A stretch of 9,197 nucleotides of DNA, taken from positions 1 to 9,197 of the forward strand of contig JAEYXZ010000025.1 of NCBI GenBank assembly GCA_023431045.1. The letters are read 5' to 3'. The notes under the pieces are model-generated. The model saw nothing but the letters and a program-made list of their open reading frames with translations, had not been told where the DNA came from and ran no database searches. The position numbers and the translations under genes were made by a program. Each line of letters starts with the position of its first letter. The stretch's first letter is position 1. Positions 5,757-9,197 of this stretch are shown here, piece after piece. Origin of the DNA: Bacillota bacterium. GTDB lineage: Bacteria; Bacillota_I; Bacilli_A; Acholeplasmatales; Acholeplasmataceae.

Positions 5757-6694
5757 CTTAATAGGTTGATACAAACTGAAAATTTATATTTAATTGCGTA
5801 ATCAAGGGCTGTTTGCTTCAAACGGTCCTTTTTTAATCTAAAACCTTGATCTAATAAAGTTCTTAAGCGTTGATGATCACGATTGAGTACTGCAAGTGTC
5901 AAACCGTAATTTTGAAGCAAGCGATGATACTCAGGTGATTTTAATCGTTCATTTAATAGTTCAAAGATAGGTTTTTGATCATTCATTTTAGCTAAGATAA
6001 TTGGGGTTTCAAAGCGACGATTGACAAGTTCTATGAAGGCATCTGCTTTAAGTAATGCATTAACAGTATCAACAGTACCTGATTTAACTGCACTAAATAA
6101 TGGTGTCTCAAAATAATCATTTAGTGCATTTGGATCTAAATCATGGTCTAAAAACATTTCAATTAAGCCAACATTGGTGGTGCGACTTGCATAATGAAGG
6201 AAGGTATTTTGATGCGCATCGACATAGAACCAAGATAACTTACTTTCATCCATAAGGTAAGAAATCAGATGTTGATGTCCTGCTAGAATTGCATAATGAA
6301 TCGGTAATCGATCTTCAGTTGTCTTTACATTAAGATTAGCTTCTGCTTCAACAAGTAATCTAACAAATTCTAAGTCCCCTTTATGACATGCAAGATGTAA
6401 GATGGTTTCATTGCGGTTATTCATTAAGTCAATTTTGGAAAATTTGGCAATCAATTTTTTAGCAATCAACAACTTTCCTTTACGAGCTGCATCAAAAATC
6501 GCCGACTCTCCTTGTTGATCGGTCATATTGACATCAATATCTTGACTGAGTAGATAATCGAGTACATCCATTGCACTTCCAAGCACAGCATAATGCAATA
6601 AACTCTTCCCCTTTGGATCTCTAATACCTAAAAAGTCTAAATGAGATTGAAGATATGCAACATCATTATCGTAGGCTTTTGTAAATAAGTCCAT
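5744..6694 (-). CDS. Ankyrin-repeat protein
   Basis: A 316-residue protein made almost entirely of ankyrin repeats, a helix-turn-helix-loop scaffold for protein-protein contacts. At least six repeats are readable at about 22-53, 54-86, 87-119, 120-153, 154-186 and 187-219, with typical cores such as KSLLHYAVLG, ETILHLACHKGDLEFVRLL and ETPLFSAVKSG. More degenerate copies lie at about 220-252 and near the C-terminus (LKQTALDYAIK). There is no signal peptide, membrane helix or second domain, so it probably acts in the cytoplasm; the partner is unknown. The ATG at 6694 is preceded by AAAGGTGGGG, a plausible ribosome site. The gene lies just after the HU terminator and is separated from it by about 50 AT-rich bases with no clear promoter (a lone TATAGT at 6726-6721), so its expression may rely on a weak promoter or on terminator read-through. 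Confidence 0.88.
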   Translation of the reverse strand: MDLFTKAYDNDVAYLQSHLDFLGIRDPKGKSLLHYAVLGSAMDVLDYLLSQDIDVNMTDQQGESAIFDAARKGKLLIAKKLIAKFSKIDLMNNRNETILHLACHKGDLEFVRLLVEAEANLNVKTTEDRLPIHYAILAGHQHLISYLMDESKLSWFYVDAHQNTFLHYASRTTNVGLIEMFLDHDLDPNALNDYFETPLFSAVKSGTVDTVNALLKADAFIELVNRRFETPIILAKMNDQKPIFELLNERLKSPEYHRLLQNYGLTLAVLNRDHQRLRTLLDQGFRLKKDRLKQTALDYAIKYKFSVCINLLRPFA

Positions 6695-6742
6695 GACGTC
6701 CCCACCTTTAATACTATTTTACTATAAGTAGCCCTTAAAAGT

Positions 6743-6771
6743 AAAAAAAAGTCTCAATGACTTGAGACTTT
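6743..6771 (-). terminator. Intrinsic terminator of the HU gene
   Basis: On the minus strand AAAGTCTCAA - GTCA - TTGAGACTTT forms a perfect ten-base-pair stem with a four-base loop, running into a T-tract of eight. It starts 16 bases after the HU stop codon and separates HU from the ankyrin gene. Confidence 0.92.
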
Positions 6772-6786
6772 GATTAGGCGTTGTAT

Positions 6787-7062
6787 TTATTTAACAGCGT
6801 CTTTTAATAATTTACCTGCTCTGAAAGCTGGAGTCTTTTGAGCTGGGACAACAATTGTTGCTCCAGTTCTAGGGTTTTTACCTTTACGTGCTACACGGTG
6901 ACGGACTTCAAAAGTACCAAATCCTGTAACGACAACTTTTTCCCCTCTCTTACCAAGTGTTTCAGTAACCACATCAGTAAAAGCATTGACAACTGCTTCT
7001 GCAAGAACTTGAGTAGTGCCAGCCTTATCAGCAACTAAGGCAACTAATTCTGTTTTGTTCAT
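6787..7062 (-). CDS. hup: DNA-binding protein HU
   Basis: This small histone-like nucleoid protein binds DNA as a dimer without strong sequence preference, bending and compacting it. The product has 91 residues, the standard HU length. The N-terminal helical dimerisation part (MNKTELVALVADKAG onward) leads to the family signature GFGTFEVRHRVARKGKNP (47-64). The beta-arm tip NPRTG (63-67) carries P64, the proline expected to intercalate at DNA kinks. The C-terminus PAQKTPAFRAGKLLKDAVK is canonical. The ATG has AGGAGGA eight bases upstream. A near-consensus promoter precedes it and a strong terminator follows, so it is probably highly expressed as a single-gene unit, although read-through from gpsA is possible because no terminator separates them. 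Whether it also has IHF-like specific functions cannot be told; the sequence fits HU, not IHF. Confidence 0.97.
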   Translation of the reverse strand: MNKTELVALVADKAGTTQVLAEAVVNAFTDVVTETLGKRGEKVVVTGFGTFEVRHRVARKGKNPRTGATIVVPAQKTPAFRAGKLLKDAVK

Positions 7063-7070
7063 TATTTACT

Positions 7071-7120
7071 TCCTCCTGTTAAGATGTCTTAATTATACCA
7101 TGATGAAGCCAATATCACAA
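7071..7120 (-). promoter_or_regulatory. HU promoter and ribosome binding site
   Basis: On the minus strand TTGTGA (7120-7115) and TATAAT (7097-7092) are separated by exactly 17 bases. TG precedes the -10 in the extended form TGGTATAAT, the same nine bases as in the CPBP promoter. AGGAGGA at 7077-7071 is the ribosome site. The leader would be about 25 bases. The promoter fits in the 74-base gap after the gpsA stop. Confidence 0.88.
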
Positions 7121-7136
7121 TAAAATGCATTATTTA

Positions 7137-8132
7137 TTAATCGATGGTTTCTGCTTTTAATTCTCTCGTTAAAAGTGATTTTATGGCATCAGATACGCTG
7201 ACGTTATTAAATATAACGTCATATGCGATACAAATGATTGGGAGTTCTACCCCTCTAGTTTCGGATAAATCCTTCGCTGCTTGGATTGCTCTAACGCCTT
7301 CAACTACCATCTTGGATTCAGCTAAAACTTGTTCAACTGGTATACCTTGACCGATTCTTTTACCTGCGGTAAAGTTTCTTGAATTCTCTGATGAGGCAGT
7401 AACAATTAAGTCACCAATTCCGGTTAATCCAAAGGCAGTTTCTTTTTTACCACCCATTGCAGCAACGACACGCACGATTTCAAGAATTCCTCTTGTAATT
7501 AATGCGGCTCTCGCATTTTCACCAAGACCATACCCGGTCATAATTCCTGAAACGATCGCTATCGCATTCTTAATTGAACCACCAACTTCACAACCAATTA
7601 AGTCATCACTGGTGTAAATTCTTAAGTATTCATTGTTAGAAAATAGTTTTTGAACTTTTCTTGCAAATGATTGATCATTAGATGCTGCTGTTAGAACCGT
7701 TAGTTTTCTAACGATGACTTCTTCAGCATGTGATGGGCCGGTTAGAACGGTATAACCACCGTAATACTCTGGACTCATTTCATCGATAACAATTTCAGAA
7801 ACACGTTTCAATGTATTGGGTTCGATTCCTTTTGAGACATTAATAAAGTAAAGTTTTTCTTTAGCAATTGCATTAATATCATGAAGTGATTGACGCATGA
7901 ACTTCGTCGGAACTGCTAAAACAATATAATTAGAAAAATCAAGTGCTTCTTTTAAACTAGTTGTTGCATGTAGATTTTCAATTTTCAAATTAAAGAATGG
8001 ATGAATGCCATGATTGATCATGTCAACCGCTTGCGGATTAACATCACAAATCAATGTCTCATGACCATTATCTTGTAAAACTTGTGCTAGGGTCGTTCCC
8101 CAAGAACCACCACCAATTATACTAACTTTCAT
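7137..8132 (-). CDS. gpsA: NAD(P)H-dependent glycerol-3-phosphate dehydrogenase
   Basis: GpsA reduces dihydroxyacetone phosphate to sn-glycerol-3-phosphate, the backbone for membrane phospholipids, in the cytoplasm. The 331-residue product has the normal length. A Rossmann nucleotide-binding motif opens it (IIGGGSWGTTLA, 5-16). NVSKGIE (98-104) and LTGPSHAEEV (130-139) are family landmarks. GCEVGGSIKNAIAI (180-193) carries the predicted catalytic lysine K188, and GLTGIGDLIVT with SRN (251-253) marks the substrate and cofactor site. The ATG lies inside der, overlapping its end by 11 bases, with GAAGGA six bases upstream, so translation is probably coupled. The der-gpsA pairing is conserved in Firmicutes. 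No terminator is visible between it and the HU promoter. No key residue appears changed. Confidence 0.97.
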   Translation of the reverse strand: MKVSIIGGGSWGTTLAQVLQDNGHETLICDVNPQAVDMINHGIHPFFNLKIENLHATTSLKEALDFSNYIVLAVPTKFMRQSLHDINAIAKEKLYFINVSKGIEPNTLKRVSEIVIDEMSPEYYGGYTVLTGPSHAEEVIVRKLTVLTAASNDQSFARKVQKLFSNNEYLRIYTSDDLIGCEVGGSIKNAIAIVSGIMTGYGLGENARAALITRGILEIVRVVAAMGGKKETAFGLTGIGDLIVTASSENSRNFTAGKRIGQGIPVEQVLAESKMVVEGVRAIQAAKDLSETRGVELPIICIAYDVIFNNVSVSDAIKSLLTRELKAETID

Positions 8133-9197
8133 AGTCGTCCTTCTTTCTGAATTGCAATTTTAACGGTGTTCCCGTTAGATCAAAGGTATTTCTAAACTGA
8201 TTTTGTAAGTATCTTTCATATGAAAAATGGATGTAATTTGGATCATTGACGAAAATCTGTATGGTTGGCGGTTTAATTCCAGTTTGAGTCGCATAGTTAA
8301 ACTTTGCTTTACCTTGCATGAAGATTGCAGGTGGGTTCATTGCAACCGCATCTTGAAGCGTATTATTGATTAAGCTTGTTGGTAATTCTTTGGTGAAGTT
8401 TTCGTAGGCTAGTTTGATGGCTGGGAATAAGGTATGAATTCTTCCTTTTTCTTTTGCTGATATAAAGACAATCGGTGCATAAGTTAAAAACTTAAACTCT
8501 TCTCTAATCTTTTCTTCAAACTTCTTCATGGTTTTATCATTTTTTTCAACGATATCCCATTTATTAACAACAATCACACACGCTCTATTATAATCCATGA
8601 TATAACCAGCAACATGTGCATCTTGTTCCTGAATGCCTTCAAAACCATCAATGACAAGTAATGCGATATCCGCTCTTTCAAGGGCTGTTAAAGCTCTTAA
8701 GACAGAATACTTATCGAGATTCTCATAGACTTTACCACGCTTTTTTATCCCAGCTGTATCAATCACGGTAAACTTTTGTTTATCACGAACAAAGGAAGTA
8801 TCAATCGCATCTGTAGTCGTTCCAGAAATTTCTGAAACAATAACTCGGTCTTGTCCTAAAATAGCATTAACTAAAGATGATTTACCAACATTAGGACGAC
8901 CAACCACTGCAAATGAAATCATCGATGGATCAACTGGTTTATCTTCATCAACCATATAACTTAAAATACGATCAAGTAAATCACCAATTCCGATACCATG
9001 ATGAGTTGATACTGCAATTGGTTCTGCAAAACCTAATGAATAGAACTCATATGAATTATTAATATGAACAACATCATCAATCTTGTTGACGGCAACAATA
9101 ACTGGTTTATCCGTTTTATAAAGCTGTTTTGCAATGTAATAGTCGGAATCCGTTAATCCAACCATCCCATCAACAACAAACACGATGACATTTGCTT
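8122..9197 (-). CDS. der: Ribosome-assembly GTPase Der (EngA), 5' end outside the window
   Basis: Der is a double-GTPase that binds the 50S precursor and is essential for large-subunit maturation. The window holds 357 residues from the first complete codon at 9195; about 80 residues with the first P-loop are missing beyond the right edge. What remains of GTPase domain 1 shows VNKID (G4, 36-40) and a G5-like AVSTHHGIG. Domain 2 is complete: GRPNVGKSS (99-107, P-loop), SGTTTDAID (G2), DTAG (146-149, G3), NKWD (211-214, G4) and ISAKEKG (G5). The C-terminal KH-like domain follows (about 270-350), with the typical PPTIQIFVNDP and LQNQFRNTFDLTGTPLKLQFR. The gene overlaps gpsA by 11 bases. The GTG at 9183 is an internal valine in a conserved strand (VIVFVVDG), not a start. 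The call is certain apart from the unseen N-terminus. Confidence 0.97.
   Translation of the reverse strand, partial: ANVIVFVVDGMVGLTDSDYYIAKQLYKTDKPVIVAVNKIDDVVHINNSYEFYSLGFAEPIAVSTHHGIGIGDLLDRILSYMVDEDKPVDPSMISFAVVGRPNVGKSSLVNAILGQDRVIVSEISGTTTDAIDTSFVRDKQKFTVIDTAGIKKRGKVYENLDKYSVLRALTALERADIALLVIDGFEGIQEQDAHVAGYIMDYNRACVIVVNKWDIVEKNDKTMKKFEEKIREEFKFLTYAPIVFISAKEKGRIHTLFPAIKLAYENFTKELPTSLINNTLQDAVAMNPPAIFMQGKAKFNYATQTGIKPPTIQIFVNDPNYIHFSYERYLQNQFRNTFDLTGTPLKLQFRKKDDYES

Noticed and set aside
9181..9183. GTG at 9183 as the start of Der
   Set aside because: It is a conserved valine in the strand before VDG of the first GTPase domain, and the frame stays open to the window edge with ANVI before it.
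1..9197. CRISPR array, insertion sequence, phage module, tRNA or rRNA
   Set aside because: I saw no regularly spaced direct repeats, transposase or integrase motifs, terminal inverted repeats, or tRNA/rRNA-like segments.

Overview
The window is AT-rich, tightly packed DNA that reads with the standard bacterial code. Four genes end at TGA, and every tryptophan I checked is TGG, including those in conserved motifs. The order der - gpsA - hup (HU) is reminiscent of the Bacillus der-gpsA-...-hbs neighbourhood without its sporulation genes. Low GC, standard code, compactness and simplified Firmicutes-like synteny suggest an Acholeplasma-like member of the Mollicutes, or a close relative among wall-less or reduced Firmicutes. 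This is an inference from style and synteny, not a species identification.

Left region (1-3125, all minus strand): a four-gene run transcribed leftward. It comprises a RdgB/HAM1 XTP/dITP nucleotidase, a YfcE/MJ0936-type metallophosphoesterase, a choline/ethanolamine kinase-like phosphotransferase (LicA type), and a large helical protein that runs off the left edge. The first three overlap one another by 41 and 17 bases. The fourth follows directly after a tandem TGA TGA and has no ATG at the expected place, which is the main oddity of the window.

Middle region (3126-5743): a short divergent promoter region, then the only plus-strand gene, a membrane CPBP (CAAX protease/bacteriocin-processing) family protein with a large extracytoplasmic insert. 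It ends at a strong, potentially bidirectional terminator. Facing it is an unrecognised 345-residue minus-strand gene with a GTG start, a strong Shine-Dalgarno and frequent ATA codons; it is the best candidate for an accessory gene here.

Right region (5744-9197, all minus strand): partial Der (EngA) ribosome-assembly GTPase, overlapping GpsA (glycerol-3-phosphate dehydrogenase), then HU with its own near-consensus promoter and terminator, then an ankyrin-repeat protein whose terminator hairpin overlaps its last codons.

Most of the window is housekeeping: nucleotide-pool cleansing, ribosome assembly, phospholipid backbone synthesis and nucleoid structure. I see no CRISPR array, insertion sequence, tRNA, rRNA or obvious defence system. 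The points worth following up are the start of the leftmost gene, the unknown 345-residue protein, the CPBP protein with its outer domain, and the ankyrin protein next to HU.
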